DNA of 31,660 bases from a virus. Location: the IMG/VR virus record IMGVR_UViG_3300022752_002753, positions 1 to 31,660 of that record, one strand, 5' to 3'. This document shows positions 20,616 through 27,222 of the stretch, in pieces. The notes beneath the pieces were generated by a model that did not search any database, was not told the origin of the DNA, and saw only the letters and a list, made by a program, of their open reading frames with translations. Positions within the stretch are counted from its first letter, which is position 1, and each line of letters begins with the position of its first letter. Both the position numbers and the translations under genes were made by a program.

Positions 20616-21056
20616 TTAGAACTTCTTGATACAGACAGGACCTATCCCTTGCGAGACGCTATCTGGGTCTGTCAAGAACTTACCACAGACACAGCACAGC
20701 CCAGTAGCCATACCGAAAGCCTTAGCCTCTTCTAGGGTCATCTTATGTTCAGGCTTCAATCGGTAGATAGCACCGTTCTCATACTCCCAACCGCCAGAGA
20801 TAACTAACTTCTTAGCGTATAGGCGACCAGTTGATTGACTAGGTTGAACTCGATAGACATCACCGTTCTCGGTCTGATAGATACCAATCTCATTGGCGAA
20901 ATTCTGGCTCTTCGGAGACTTCAACAAGTTCTCAATAAGATTGCTTGCTTCCCTGCTCGATAGAGCAGATACCTCTACTTCATCATTCCAGATACGTTCG
21001 GTAAGTAGTCTCTCGATAAAACTAATTTGTTTTTCAGTTGCTTTGTTGATAATCAT
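20616..21056 (-). CDS. DUF6011-like phage protein (146 aa)
   Basis: N-terminal ATEKQISFIERLL segment, a central strand-rich repeat (GDVYRVQPSQSTGRLYAKKL and YENGAIYRLKPEH), and the C-terminal CCVCGKFLTDPDSVSQGIGP-C block. That Cys-rich end is typical of the DUF6011 zinc-binding tail of phage proteins. ATG at 21056 chosen because GGGAG lies six bases upstream; the TTG two codons earlier is too close. Function unknown. Confidence 0.75.
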   Translation of the reverse strand: MIINKATEKQISFIERLLTERIWNDEVEVSALSSREASNLIENLLKSPKSQNFANEIGIYQTENGDVYRVQPSQSTGRLYAKKLVISGGWEYENGAIYRLKPEHKMTLEEAKAFGMATGLCCVCGKFLTDPDSVSQGIGPVCIKKF

Positions 21057-21076
21057 AACCAACTCCCTTCAATTAC

Positions 21077-21106
21077 AGAATACTACAACCGACTGACATT
21101 TGTCAA
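21077..21106 (-). promoter_or_regulatory. ATGTC-type promoter of the DUF6011-like gene
   Basis: TTGACA, 18 bp beginning AATGTCAG, TATTCT. Confidence 0.7.
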
Positions 21107-21130
21107 GCCATTTCTTCCGTGTCTCGGCAT

Positions 21131-21163
21131 AAAAAAAGAGCCAGAGTGTCCAATCTCTGGCTC
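21131..21163. terminator. Rho-independent terminator
   Basis: 9-bp stem GAGCCAGAG/CTCTGGCTC, then seven T on the minus strand. Ends the 21854-21227 operon. Confidence 0.85.
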
Positions 21164-21226
21164 TCTATTTGTAGGGAGATGATTGCAAGTTAGCCACTTG
21201 CTAGTGGGGAGATTACTTACAATCTC

Positions 21227-21472
21227 CTAAGCCTTTTTCAATTCTGCAAGTCTGTTATTTACAGCCTCAAAAATTTTAGAGAATCCTAAAATCTGTTCAT
21301 TAGTTAGTTCAACAGCCTCTGGACTTCTTGCAATCTGTTCGGCTCTCTCTTGGATAACTTCAAGCACCTGTTGAAATCCATTAGTTGAAATTTGAAGAAC
21401 CTCTTTTAGTTCTTCTAAATTCAAAGATGGAATCTTGTCTATAACAGACTGATACGGTTTTTCATTTGACAT
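21227..21472 (-). CDS. Small helical protein (81 aa)
   Basis: Starts MSNEKPYQSVIDKIPSLNLE; all-helical with leucine spacing suggesting a coiled coil (about 20-75). AGGAAG upstream of the ATG. Third gene of a unit with two membrane proteins. Unknown function. Confidence 0.75.
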   Translation of the reverse strand: MSNEKPYQSVIDKIPSLNLEELKEVLQISTNGFQQVLEVIQERAEQIARSPEAVELTNEQILGFSKIFEAVNNRLAELKKA

Positions 21473-21474
21473 TT

Positions 21475-21648
21475 TTACTTCCTTCTCTTATCTAATTCAA
21501 CGAGAATAGCACCAAGTATTAGTATCAAACCCATACCGTTTCCAAGAACGAACGGTATAATCAGGTTCTCTTCCGAATTACTATCTAGTGCATAGAACCA
21601 ACCGATAGCAACTGAAAACATACCTAGCACAATCAACAACTGACTCAA
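21475..21648 (-). CDS. Small two-helix membrane protein (57 aa), TTG start
   Basis: The TTG at 21648 overlaps the upstream TGA, with AAGGTGG seven bases before it; this start is preferred over an ATG 13 codons earlier that lies inside the previous gene. Two hydrophobic segments (about 2-17 and 29-47) and the end DKRRK. Function unknown. Confidence 0.65.
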   Translation of the reverse strand: MSQLLIVLGMFSVAIGWFYALDSNSEENLIIPFVLGNGMGLILILGAILVELDKRRK

Positions 21649-21854
21649 CGCTTTACCACCTTTACTAATCCATCTACTACAAACCAAACTTCGACAATCA
21701 AACCGATAACCAATCCGATTGCAAATACTTCTTCGGCACTAGATGTTTGTCTTGCACCTAGACCAACTAGCAAGGCATAAAACAGTAGCCAAGCGACAGC
21801 AATCAGCGGAACTATTGCAACTCCGAGAATCGCTCTGTGAAATACATACTTCAT
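21645..21854 (-). CDS. Small two-helix membrane protein (69 aa)
   Basis: Hydrophobic segments at about 8-31 and 43-63, starting MKYVFHRAILGVAIVPLIAV. AAGGAG eight bases upstream. Translationally coupled to the next gene through a 4-base overlap. Unknown function. Confidence 0.75.
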   Translation of the reverse strand: MKYVFHRAILGVAIVPLIAVAWLLFYALLVGLGARQTSSAEEVFAIGLVIGLIVEVWFVVDGLVKVVKR

Positions 21855-21875
21855 CTTTTCATCTCCTTCATTTCC

Positions 21876-21904
21876 AGATTATCAAAAACAATTTCAATTG
21901 TCAA
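21876..21904 (-). promoter_or_regulatory. Promoter of the 21854-21227 operon
   Basis: TTGACA, 17 bp, TAATCT on the minus strand. Confidence 0.75.
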
Positions 21905-21921
21905 GGTTATCCGTAGCGATT

Positions 21922-22203
21922 CTAAGAAACCGTAGATAGAACTTCGCTAGTTTCAGAACTCACTACTTCATTATCCCAGCCAGCCATACGATAACCAGCC
22001 TCGATTACGATTTGGTGGATTGGAACTTTTAGACCGCTTGCAAGTGATTGCATAACAGCACTCGAAGGGTCTTTATGACCACGCTCAATCTCGGAGATGT
22101 AGCCAAGAGCAACGTGGGAACGCTTACTAAGTTGTCTAAGCGTTAGGTGTCTCTCGGTTCGCAACTCTCGGATAATGTCTCCGAAGGCAATCCTAAAATT
22201 CAT
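21922..22203 (-). CDS. ClgR-like XRE-family transcription regulator (93 aa)
   Basis: The HTH core GDIIRELRTERHLTLRQLSK, then VALGYISEIERGHKDPSS, closely follows the pattern of actinobacterial ClgR regulators (LR-x-x-S-x-x-A-x-V-S-L-G-Y-L-S-E-V-E-R-G). In hosts ClgR activates clp protease and stress genes. The phage copy could tune host proteolysis or phage promoters. Start at 22203 chosen for GAAGGA eight bases upstream; the reading frame is open further upstream, inside the preceding gene. The short Ser/Thr/Glu tail is unlike host ClgR. Confidence 0.75.
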   Translation of the reverse strand: MNFRIAFGDIIRELRTERHLTLRQLSKRSHVALGYISEIERGHKDPSSAVMQSLASGLKVPIHQIVIEAGYRMAGWDNEVVSSETSEVLSTVS

Positions 22204-22381
22204 TTTTGTATTCCTTCTTTTCGTCTTCATAAACTCTTTCAAGTTTCCAATCTCTAAGTGGGAATCCACTTACTCGGATACTCTTTATTTGCTTTTCCGC
22301 TTGTTTTTCAGTCTTGGCAGAGATAGAAACTACTTTCAACACTCCAAGTCCATCAACTCGGTATTCATAAGTATTAGCCAT
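22193..22381 (-). CDS. Hypothetical protein (62 aa)
   Basis: Starts MANTYEYRVDGLGVLKVVSI; strand-rich then a Lys/Glu-rich tail, with an EKQAEKQIKSIRV segment like small stress- or phage-associated single-domain proteins. Tandem ATGs at 22384 and 22381 follow GGGGGTG. It overlaps the preceding gene by 8 bases and the ClgR-like gene by 11. Confidence 0.65.
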   Translation of the reverse strand: MANTYEYRVDGLGVLKVVSISAKTEKQAEKQIKSIRVSGFPLRDWKLERVYEDEKKEYKNEF

Positions 22382-22652
22382 CATCTTCACCCCCAGAGAT
22401 GAACAGGTCTAGGTGAAAGTTCTTCACTACCGCAGAAGCAGGTGCTTCATTCTCTTCACGAAACTTTACTCCATAAGGTAGAGAGATTTTAGAATCTCCA
22501 TCTCCATCAGATACAAGTTTGATTGCCAATACGCTGACTGGAACTAAACTCTCTGGAACTGGTGGGTAGCAATTCATAGATAGATGTAGCCGAACCTTCT
22601 CTTCGATAGGTAGGTCGGTATTTACAATCTCTAATAGTTTTTGTATTCCCAT
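22374..22652 (-). CDS. Hypothetical protein (92 aa)
   Basis: Starts MGIQKLLEIVNTDLPIEEKV; soluble, Pro-rich centre (YPPVPESLVPVSVLAIKLV), acidic end GGEDDG. First gene of a three-gene overlapping unit ending in the ClgR-like regulator. No family recognised. Confidence 0.7.
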   Translation of the reverse strand: MGIQKLLEIVNTDLPIEEKVRLHLSMNCYPPVPESLVPVSVLAIKLVSDGDGDSKISLPYGVKFREENEAPASAVVKNFHLDLFISGGEDDG

Positions 22653-22693
22653 TGTCGGTGTCCTTTCGTCATTTCTTACACACTTACATTAGT

Positions 22694-22722
22694 AGTATAG
22701 CAGATTTACTCTGGACTTTCAA
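22694..22722 (-). promoter_or_regulatory. Promoter of the 22652-21922 unit
   Basis: TTGAAA, 17 bp, TATACT; the -35 overlaps the end of the upstream gene. Confidence 0.7.
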
Positions 22723-22924
22723 CCACTTCGGTTTCGTTAGTGGAGAGCCTTACAATTACTTTCGGACCTAAGTAGGTGGGCTTAGATGTAAGTTCTTCAA
22801 AGTAAGCAGGGAGTGCTTGTAGGTTCTGCTCAATGAACTCTCTTGTAGTGGAATCGTCCTTAGTGATTGGCGACTTATCTACTTCAAAGTCTAGTGATAC
22901 TCGAACCGTGAATTTTTCTGACAT
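22706..22924 (-). CDS. Hypothetical protein (72 aa)
   Basis: Starts MSEKFTVRVSLDFEVDKSPI; alternating strand pattern with acidic end. GAAGG seven bases before the ATG at 22924. It is read from a long leader of about 70 nt. Function unknown. Confidence 0.7.
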   Translation of the reverse strand: MSEKFTVRVSLDFEVDKSPITKDDSTTREFIEQNLQALPAYFEELTSKPTYLGPKVIVRLSTNETEVVESPE

Positions 22925-22998
22925 TGTGATACCTTCTTTCATTTATTATTTTACACTTTTTAGTTGTGAGTTATTTACCCACTAAGTGGCTTATTTAT

Positions 22999-23027
22999 AG
23001 TTTATCTGTAAAACTACACTATGTCAA
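22999..23027 (-). promoter_or_regulatory. Promoter of the gene at 22706-22924
   Basis: TTGACA, 17 bp, TAAACT. Confidence 0.75.
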
Positions 23028-23028
23028 G

Positions 23029-23052
23029 CAGGGGCGGCTTGGTTTTTCACCC
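23029..23052 (-). repeat. Dispersed two-part element, copy 3 (degenerate)
   Basis: On the minus strand GGGTGAAAAA-N6-CGCCCCTG, directly upstream of the -35 box. Mismatches at the T in GTGTG and in the A/CG before CCCC. Confidence 0.55.
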
Positions 23053-23065
23053 ACGCCCGACCAGG

Positions 23066-23097
23066 AAAAAGAAAAAGCCAGACACTTTCGTCTGGCT
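23066..23097. terminator. Rho-independent terminator
   Basis: 8-bp stem AGCCAGAC/GTCTGGCT, then a T-rich tract on the minus strand. Ends the NlpC/P60 gene. Confidence 0.85.
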
Positions 23098-23113
23098 CTT
23101 CCTTCGGTAAAGA

Positions 23114-23713
23114 TTATGGGGTTTCCAAAATCCGCACATAGACTATGCGACTACCTTCGTAGTTGGTTAATGGTTCTATTTCAGTTCCACCAAATCCACG
23201 ATTGGCATTTACAACTTTGTCTTTGCCAATGTAGATAGCAGAGTGGTAGAAAGATTCGTATCCCTTGTAGCCGAATAAAACAATGTCTCCGACTTTTGGA
23301 GTATCTACTCTTTCACCAACGTAGGCTTGCTTTGTTGCAGAGTGTGGTAATTCCACTCCCAACTGCTCGTAAGCCCATCTGACCATACCAGAGCAATCCC
23401 ACCCGTAAGGTGTTGAGCCAGAAAAGACATAAGGTGTCTTACCAACTCTTCTAAGTAAAGTCAGCACGACTTCATTTAGAGATTCTCTATTTGATTCCAA
23501 CCTAGCCTCACGTTTTGCAATTCTATCCAACATAGAAAGATTTGCTTGTATCGGTATAAGTTGTATTTCTAACGTCTCGACTTTCGTAGAGACAGTTTGT
23601 AGAGTTTCCACGCTCTTAGTCTTTGCTTCATTTGCTAACTGACTTGCTACCGCAGAAGATGTTGCACAACCCGTAAGTATCAAAGCCATTGTTATTGCTA
23701 GCAACCATTTCAT
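23114..23713 (-). CDS. NlpC/P60 cell-wall hydrolase lipoprotein (199 aa)
   Basis: A signal peptide with lipobox (MKWLLAITMALILTGCATSS, lipidated Cys at 15) is followed by a helical linker and a C-terminal NlpC/P60 domain. Catalytic residues are visible: Cys in YGWDCSGMVRWAYEQLG, His in YHSAIYIG, and the polar residue in NANRGFGG. The family cleaves peptide bonds in peptidoglycan stems. Start at 23713 fits the lipoprotein signal, with GGAAAGG/AGG upstream; the frame extends 25 codons further without a ribosome site. Surface-anchored wall hydrolases in phages may act in lysis or in blocking superinfection. Confidence 0.85.
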   Translation of the reverse strand: MKWLLAITMALILTGCATSSAVASQLANEAKTKSVETLQTVSTKVETLEIQLIPIQANLSMLDRIAKREARLESNRESLNEVVLTLLRRVGKTPYVFSGSTPYGWDCSGMVRWAYEQLGVELPHSATKQAYVGERVDTPKVGDIVLFGYKGYESFYHSAIYIGKDKVVNANRGFGGTEIEPLTNYEGSRIVYVRILETP

Positions 23714-23805
23714 TAGGCGACCTACCTTTCCAGAACTTTCGTTCTTATCTTTTCTTGGTCGTTGTTTGTTTTGGTTCTCCCAATACACTATTCAGTTATT
23801 CGTAA

Positions 23806-23824
23806 ATGATACCACTCATCGGTA
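23806..23824. promoter_or_regulatory. Inverted repeat in the NlpC/P60 leader
   Basis: GATACC-N7-GGTATC on either strand, just after the predicted transcript start; possible operator or leader hairpin. Confidence 0.4.
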
Positions 23825-23836
23825 TCTACATTTGTA

Positions 23837-23865
23837 ATTATAGTAGCGATTTTATCATCTGTCAA
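23837..23865 (-). promoter_or_regulatory. Perfect-consensus promoter of the NlpC/P60 gene
   Basis: TTGACA, 17 bp, TATAAT: full sigma70 consensus with optimal spacing, one of the strongest-looking promoters in the window. Suggests high or early expression. Confidence 0.85.
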
Positions 23866-24109
23866 GCGTTTTTGTATGCCCTATAAGGTTTAGAGCCATC
23901 TCAACATCAACAATCTTTATTACCGCAAGTGATTTGGAATAGTCTATGCTTCCTCCATCTTTATCACATAAGAACACAGCGGTTTCTTGTCTGTTGCTTA
24001 TGTTTTGACATAAGACAGCAACATAATCACCATTAGACAATCTAAAAGCAAAGCCAATCCTGTCTTCACTTGCGTAAATCATTTTGACTAACTCGGCTGG
24101 CTGATACAT
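23855..24109 (-). CDS. Hypothetical protein (84 aa)
   Basis: Starts MYQPAELVKMIYASEDRIGF; strand-rich middle with a possible core GDYVAVLCQN. No Shine-Dalgarno precedes the ATG, and a TATAGA-like -10 lies only about 8-13 bases upstream, so a leaderless transcript is possible, as is common in actinobacteria. Function unknown. Confidence 0.6.
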   Translation of the reverse strand: MYQPAELVKMIYASEDRIGFAFRLSNGDYVAVLCQNISNRQETAVFLCDKDGGSIDYSKSLAVIKIVDVEMALNLIGHTKTLDR

Positions 24110-24147
24110 ACGAAGAGTCTATACGAAATAGAAAAAAATCGTAGTCT

Positions 24148-24173
24148 GTGTGAAAAAAGAAGACCCCCTGATA
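24148..24173 (+). repeat. Dispersed two-part element, copy 4
   Basis: GTGTGAAAAA-N5-ACCCCCTGATAA, plus orientation. Confidence 0.75.
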
Positions 24174-24185
24174 AATAATAAAAAA

Positions 24186-24215
24186 TTGAAATGTCGGTGG
24201 CTCTTGGTAAAATGG
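24186..24215 (+). promoter_or_regulatory. Plus-strand ATGTC promoter-like motif
   Basis: TTGAAATGTCGGTGGCTCTT then GGTAAAAT: a -35/-10 pair with about 16-bp spacing, pointing right into the terminator at 24271-24305. A second similar motif follows at 24245-24270. Confidence 0.45.
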
Positions 24216-24270
24216 ATTTGGAACAAAAAAAGTTTTTCCGCAACCGAAATGTCGGTGGTTCGTGATAATG

Positions 24271-24305
24271 AAAATGCCCAGACAAAAGTCTAGGCATTTT
24301 TATTT
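24271..24305. terminator. Bidirectional Rho-independent terminator
   Basis: AAAATGCC/GGCATTTT stem with an inner AGAC/GTCT arm and T-runs on both sides. Ends the gene at 24313-24549 and any rightward transcript from the two plus-strand motifs. Confidence 0.8.
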
Positions 24306-24312
24306 ACCGAGT

Positions 24313-24549
24313 TCAGTAATCTACCGAAGGGGCGTTTCGCATTATCATCGAGATTGCGTCTGTGATTGCAACTTCTTCTGGTGTCTCGTATTCATTCACT
24401 ACCCACTCACCACTTCCGTTTTCATCTTCCACCCACACATCTCCATTGTCAAAGTTCATTGACACATCTGGTTCTACTGACCATTCCTTCGTCTGGGTAT
24501 CGTAGAGAACTATAAAGTGATACTGCTTTACTAATTCTTGTTCGCTCAT
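24313..24549 (-). CDS. Hypothetical acidic protein (78 aa)
   Basis: Starts MSEQELVKQYHFIVLYDTQT; acidic, with repeated strand segments (WSVEPDVSMNFDNGDVWVED). GGAGGTG five bases before the ATG is the strongest ribosome site in this region. The ATG overlaps the upstream TGA (ATGA). Confidence 0.75.
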   Translation of the reverse strand: MSEQELVKQYHFIVLYDTQTKEWSVEPDVSMNFDNGDVWVEDENGSGEWVVNEYETPEEVAITDAISMIMRNAPSVDY

Positions 24550-24656
24550 CTTTTCACCTCCGCTTCAAAAAATTCTTCTGCTTCAACAGGGCAAACTAAA
24601 TTTAGAGATACCAATTTGGAAAGCACATCAAAAATAATCTCTTGCTCTCTACTCAT
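24546..24656 (-). CDS. Very small protein (36 aa)
   Basis: Starts MSREQEIIFDVLSKLVSLNL and ends EFFEAEVKR. GAGGAG four bases before the ATG, an 8-base overlap with the gene before and an ATGA overlap with the gene after support it as a real coupled gene. Amphipathic helix; function unknown. Confidence 0.65.
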   Translation of the reverse strand: MSREQEIIFDVLSKLVSLNLVCPVEAEEFFEAEVKR

Positions 24657-24876
24657 TGTTCTCCTCTACGAAAGTCCTAAACTCATCGGCAACGTCTCTG
24701 CTAAATGAATCGGCGAGACTTGGATAGCGTTTCTGCGATTCAACGAACGCTTGCCAAAGTTCGTAAGAGATGGTCTCATCTTCGACAACATCATCAAATT
24801 CGATTGTCTGCCAAATTAGTTCCTCGTCTGGTTTGTAGTTTTCTTTTAGAAACTCTATTAGTTGGTCTCTGGTCAT
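24649..24876 (-). CDS. Hypothetical acidic protein (75 aa)
   Basis: Starts MTRDQLIEFLKENYKPDEEL; helical and acidic, ending FVEENNE. AAAGGAG five bases before the ATG. First gene of a three-gene unit. The LIEFLKENYKPDEEL-type opening is common in small phage proteins of unknown role. Confidence 0.75.
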   Translation of the reverse strand: MTRDQLIEFLKENYKPDEELIWQTIEFDDVVEDETISYELWQAFVESQKRYPSLADSFSRDVADEFRTFVEENNE

Positions 24877-24909
24877 TTTGTCTCCTTTCAAAAGACTTAT
24901 TACATTTCT

Positions 24910-24937
24910 ATTATACAGATTTTTTTATCTTATGCAA
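24910..24937 (-). promoter_or_regulatory. Promoter of the 24876-24313 unit
   Basis: TTGCAT, 16 bp, TATAAT. Confidence 0.7.
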
Positions 24938-25244
24938 GTTCATTTGTTTCCAATCTTGGAAAGTCATTTACGATTGCGTAAATAGAATTTATGTAATTCT
25001 TTGGAAACGCTTTTGCATAAGATTTCAAAAATTCCAAATCACTAATTTTTATTCTGTTTGAAATTTCAAAATTAGTAATCGGTGCAAGTAGTTCTTCTTC
25101 CCGAACGAAACAATTTACCAATCGGCGATTCTCATTCGGCTCTGGGTTGAAAGCCTCTATCACCGAAAGTGATAAGTATGGTTTGGAAGAATCAACTCTC
25201 TCTATCTCCACGTAAAAACTTCTAAAACTTTTACTGCTCGACAT
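24930..25244 (-). CDS. Hypothetical protein (104 aa)
   Basis: Starts MSSSKSFRSFYVEIERVDSS; mixed alpha/beta. The ATG lies inside the end of the gene upstream (14-base overlap) and has only a weak AAGAG, so it probably depends on translational coupling. Function unknown. Confidence 0.7.
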   Translation of the reverse strand: MSSSKSFRSFYVEIERVDSSKPYLSLSVIEAFNPEPNENRRLVNCFVREEELLAPITNFEISNRIKISDLEFLKSYAKAFPKNYINSIYAIVNDFPRLETNELA

Positions 25245-25395
25245 TTGGAACTCTTACTCTCTTCGGCACGATACGCCATTTGCGACCTGACCAAGAGACA
25301 ATTCCAATAACGTAATCTTCCGCTTCCTTCTTAGTTTCAAATTCGTAAGGGGCGAATCCCCTACCTTGAATCTCTACTAAATAAACTAATTTCAT
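25231..25395 (-). CDS. Small basic protein (54 aa)
   Basis: Starts MKLVYLVEIQGRGFAPYEFE; beta-alpha-beta pattern with KKEAEDYVIGIVSWSGRKWR and a basic end. AAGGAG nine bases before the ATG. It resembles small single-domain phage proteins that begin with a KxVYLVE strand; function unknown. Confidence 0.75.
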   Translation of the reverse strand: MKLVYLVEIQGRGFAPYEFETKKEAEDYVIGIVSWSGRKWRIVPKRVRVPNVEQ

Positions 25396-25396
25396 T

Positions 25397-25576
25397 TTAG
25401 TTTTCTCCTTCTTCTTCTTTATACATACTTAGATACAATTCCGCTTGACCACGTTCCCACTCATCGTGTTCTGGGCAATACTCTTGATTACCTTCACAGA
25501 TGTCGCAAAACGAATGGCAATCAAAACTTCCGTGATGTTTAGGACACTCTACTTTTTTGCAATCGCAATCACTCAT
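25397..25576 (-). CDS. Cys/His-rich small protein, zinc-binding candidate (59 aa)
   Basis: Starts MSDCDCKKVECPKHHGSFDC and continues HSFCDICEGNQEYCPEHDEW. At least eight Cys and four His suggest two zinc sites. AAGGAA eight bases before the ATG at 25576. Overlaps the upstream gene by 8 bases. Confidence 0.75.
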   Translation of the reverse strand: MSDCDCKKVECPKHHGSFDCHSFCDICEGNQEYCPEHDEWERGQAELYLSMYKEEEGEN

Positions 25577-25724
25577 TATTTTTTTCCTTCCCTTCTTCAA
25601 TAAGTTCTTGTAGTTCTTTATCAACTTCTTCATCAAAGAGCCACTTCAAAAACTTTTCTTCGTTTAGAATAATGAACTCCGCAAATTCTTTTGCTGACCA
25701 AGATTCATACTTTTTGTTTTCCAT
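25569..25724 (-). CDS. Small acidic helical protein (51 aa)
   Basis: Starts MENKKYESWSAKEFAEFIIL; strongly acidic amphipathic helices. AAGGAAG five bases before the ATG at 25724. First gene of a four-gene overlapping unit running to 24930. No clear promoter: the preceding 50 bp are mostly A/T. Confidence 0.7.
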   Translation of the reverse strand: MENKKYESWSAKEFAEFIILNEEKFLKWLFDEEVDKELQELIEEGKEKNNE

Positions 25725-25777
25725 TTTCACTTCCTTATTTTTTTGCCTACATAAATACAACCGAGTTTGGGGAAAAA

Positions 25778-26263
25778 TTATTCCCCAAGTTTTTCAATCC
25801 TCTTGACACCTTTGTCTCGAAGAGCGAACCAACCATACTTACCTTCGGCAAATCTCCACCAGACCTTCACAAGTTCGTAGCCCTTGCTTGCGTAGAACGC
25901 TTGCTTACGGGATAACTTTTCAGCAACCGAAACATTGACCCAAGATACAGAGCCATCTTCTTTTTCGATACGCCACACTTCGCCGAACTTGCCATTTACT
26001 ATTTTGGCATTGACCAAGTTGCCATCTAAATCAACCAAGCCCATCTCCCAATCGAGACCTTGATTACGGACAATCTCCAACTCTCTACGAATTTGACGGA
26101 TTAGTCCGTTGTGATAGACAGGCAAATCGTCTATGGATTGAGCCTCTGCTCGCAATCTGTCCTCGTCTGCTTGAACACGCACGATGTCTCTTTCGAGTTG
26201 AACTGCTAATTTTTCCCACTCTTCCACAGGAACTTCATCTTGATACCAAATCGAATTTTTCAT
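25778..26263 (-). CDS. Hypothetical protein (161 aa)
   Basis: N-terminal coiled coil (about 10-75, ERDIVRVQADEDRLRAEAQS), then a strand-rich C-terminal half with WRIEKEDGSVSWVNVSVAEK and KYGWFALRDKG. GGAGGAG five bases before the ATG at 26263. The C-terminal half reads like a small beta-barrel. No family recognised. Confidence 0.8.
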   Translation of the reverse strand: MKNSIWYQDEVPVEEWEKLAVQLERDIVRVQADEDRLRAEAQSIDDLPVYHNGLIRQIRRELEIVRNQGLDWEMGLVDLDGNLVNAKIVNGKFGEVWRIEKEDGSVSWVNVSVAEKLSRKQAFYASKGYELVKVWWRFAEGKYGWFALRDKGVKRIEKLGE

Positions 26264-26282
26264 ACTATCTCCTCCACTTCTA

Positions 26283-26311
26283 ATTATACGTCTATGCACC
26301 GACAAATGCAA
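26283..26311 (-). promoter_or_regulatory. ATGTC-type promoter of the gene at 25778-26263
   Basis: TTGCAT, 17 bp beginning TTGTCGGTG, TATAAT. Confidence 0.75.
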
Positions 26312-26354
26312 GTATCAAAACACAAAACATTTTAGAGGGCAACTTCTATTGGAT

Positions 26355-26382
26355 TTTTCAGGGGGGTAATCCTTTTTCACCC
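26355..26382 (-). repeat. Dispersed two-part element, copy 5
   Basis: On the minus strand GGGTGAAAAA-N6-CCCCCCTGAAAA, 44 bp upstream of the -35. Confidence 0.7.
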
Positions 26383-26406
26383 ACCCGCACGGAAAAAAGT
26401 GGTTGC

Positions 26407-26452
26407 AAAAATCCCCAAGCAACTCCAAAGCAGAAAGGAATCACTTGGGGAA
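26407..26452. terminator. Rho-independent terminator
   Basis: 8-bp stem TCCCCAAG/CTTGGGGA with a long loop holding an inner arm; T-run on the minus strand. Ends the gene at 26466-26663. Confidence 0.75.
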
Positions 26453-26465
26453 TCTTTTGTCTGGG

Positions 26466-26663
26466 CTACTCGACCTCAACCCATCGCATTACGACTTGAA
26501 GCAAATTGTCGTAATCGCCAGAAGTGGCTTCACGCATAAACTCCGCAACCTCTTCTTGGCTAGCACCGCCACGCTTCAAAGCCTTTTGGACACGACCTAG
26601 AATCGCAAAGGCGTTGCCATCTTCGCCGACCAACTTGACTTCTACATCAGGAAACTTGACCAT
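26466..26663 (-). CDS. Conserved small phage protein (65 aa)
   Basis: The sequence VEVKLVGEDGNAFAILGRVQ then KALKRGGASQEEVAEFMREA and TSGDYDNLL is a pattern I recognise from many phage and bacterial hypothetical proteins, always as a single small domain ending VMRWVEVE. Function unknown. Start at 26663 chosen for GAGGTGATT upstream. Its 27-base leader is identical to that of the gene at 26899-27192. Confidence 0.8.
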   Translation of the reverse strand: MVKFPDVEVKLVGEDGNAFAILGRVQKALKRGGASQEEVAEFMREATSGDYDNLLQVVMRWVEVE

Positions 26664-26693
26664 CTCAATCACCTCTCTCTCCCTCACGATTTC

Positions 26694-26723
26694 AGTATAG
26701 CAGGGGGGTATGACATTTGACAA
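26694..26723 (-). promoter_or_regulatory. ATGTC-type promoter of the gene at 26466-26663
   Basis: TTGTCA, 18 bp beginning AATGTCA, TATACT. Confidence 0.7.
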
Positions 26724-26788
26724 CATTTATAAAATGTGTCGCACCCAATCAAACGCACCAGACGAAAGTTCAATCTCGGTAGTTGCGT

Positions 26789-26815
26789 GTGTGAAAAATC
26801 ATAGACCCCTGAAAA
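26789..26815 (+). repeat. Dispersed two-part element, copy 6
   Basis: GTGTGAAAAA-N6-ACCCCTGAAAA, exact consensus, plus orientation. Confidence 0.8.
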
Positions 26816-26826
26816 AAGCATAAGAA

Positions 26827-26856
26827 ATCAAAATGTCGGTGGTCTGTGGTAAAGGA
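26827..26856 (+). promoter_or_regulatory. Plus-strand ATGTC promoter-like motif facing a terminator
   Basis: TCAAAATGTCGGTGGTCTGT then GGTAAAGG, pointing into the terminator at 26855-26885. Confidence 0.4.
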
Positions 26857-26885
26857 AAATCCCCAGAACTCTTGCTCTGGGGATT
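26855..26885. terminator. Rho-independent terminator
   Basis: 10-bp stem AATCCCCAGA/TCTGGGGATT. Ends the gene at 26899-27192. Confidence 0.75.
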
Positions 26886-26898
26886 CGGGGATTCGAAC

Positions 26899-27192
26899 TT
26901 AGACAGCACGAATAAAGTCATACTCGGCAACACGAACAACTGCCTCATAAGCCTCTGGGAACGATTCGGCAAGAACCTTCAAATCAGCGTGGCGGTTTGA
27001 ACCATTGACCAACTTGAAAGCAACAGCACCGCCAATCTTGGCGACCTTTGCCTCACCGAGAGCAGAACGGAGGATAACCTCTGCCTCTGCTTTTTTCGCT
27101 TTACCCTCTGCCTCCAACTGCTTACCAGCAACAAAGTCAGCGAGGGCTTTGCGAACTTCGGAACTAAATCCGACCTCAACAAAATCACTCAT
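26899..27192 (-). CDS. Hypothetical protein (97 aa)
   Basis: Starts MSDFVEVGFSSEVRKALADF; Ala/Glu/Lys-rich helices (GKQLEAEGKAKKAEAEVILR) then a globular end. Possibly a recombination or nucleic-acid accessory by size, but no motif supports that. Start at 27192 shares the identical 27-base leader with the gene at 26466-26663. Confidence 0.75.
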   Translation of the reverse strand: MSDFVEVGFSSEVRKALADFVAGKQLEAEGKAKKAEAEVILRSALGEAKVAKIGGAVAFKLVNGSNRHADLKVLAESFPEAYEAVVRVAEYDFIRAV

Positions 27193-27222
27193 CTCAATCA
27201 CCTCTCTCTCCCTCACAATTCT

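Noticed and set aside
24088-24297. Minus-strand frame of 69 codons in the gap between 24109 and 24313
   Set aside because: It runs across a terminator, dispersed element copy 4 and promoter motifs, has no ribosome site, and its composition is unlike neighbouring proteins.
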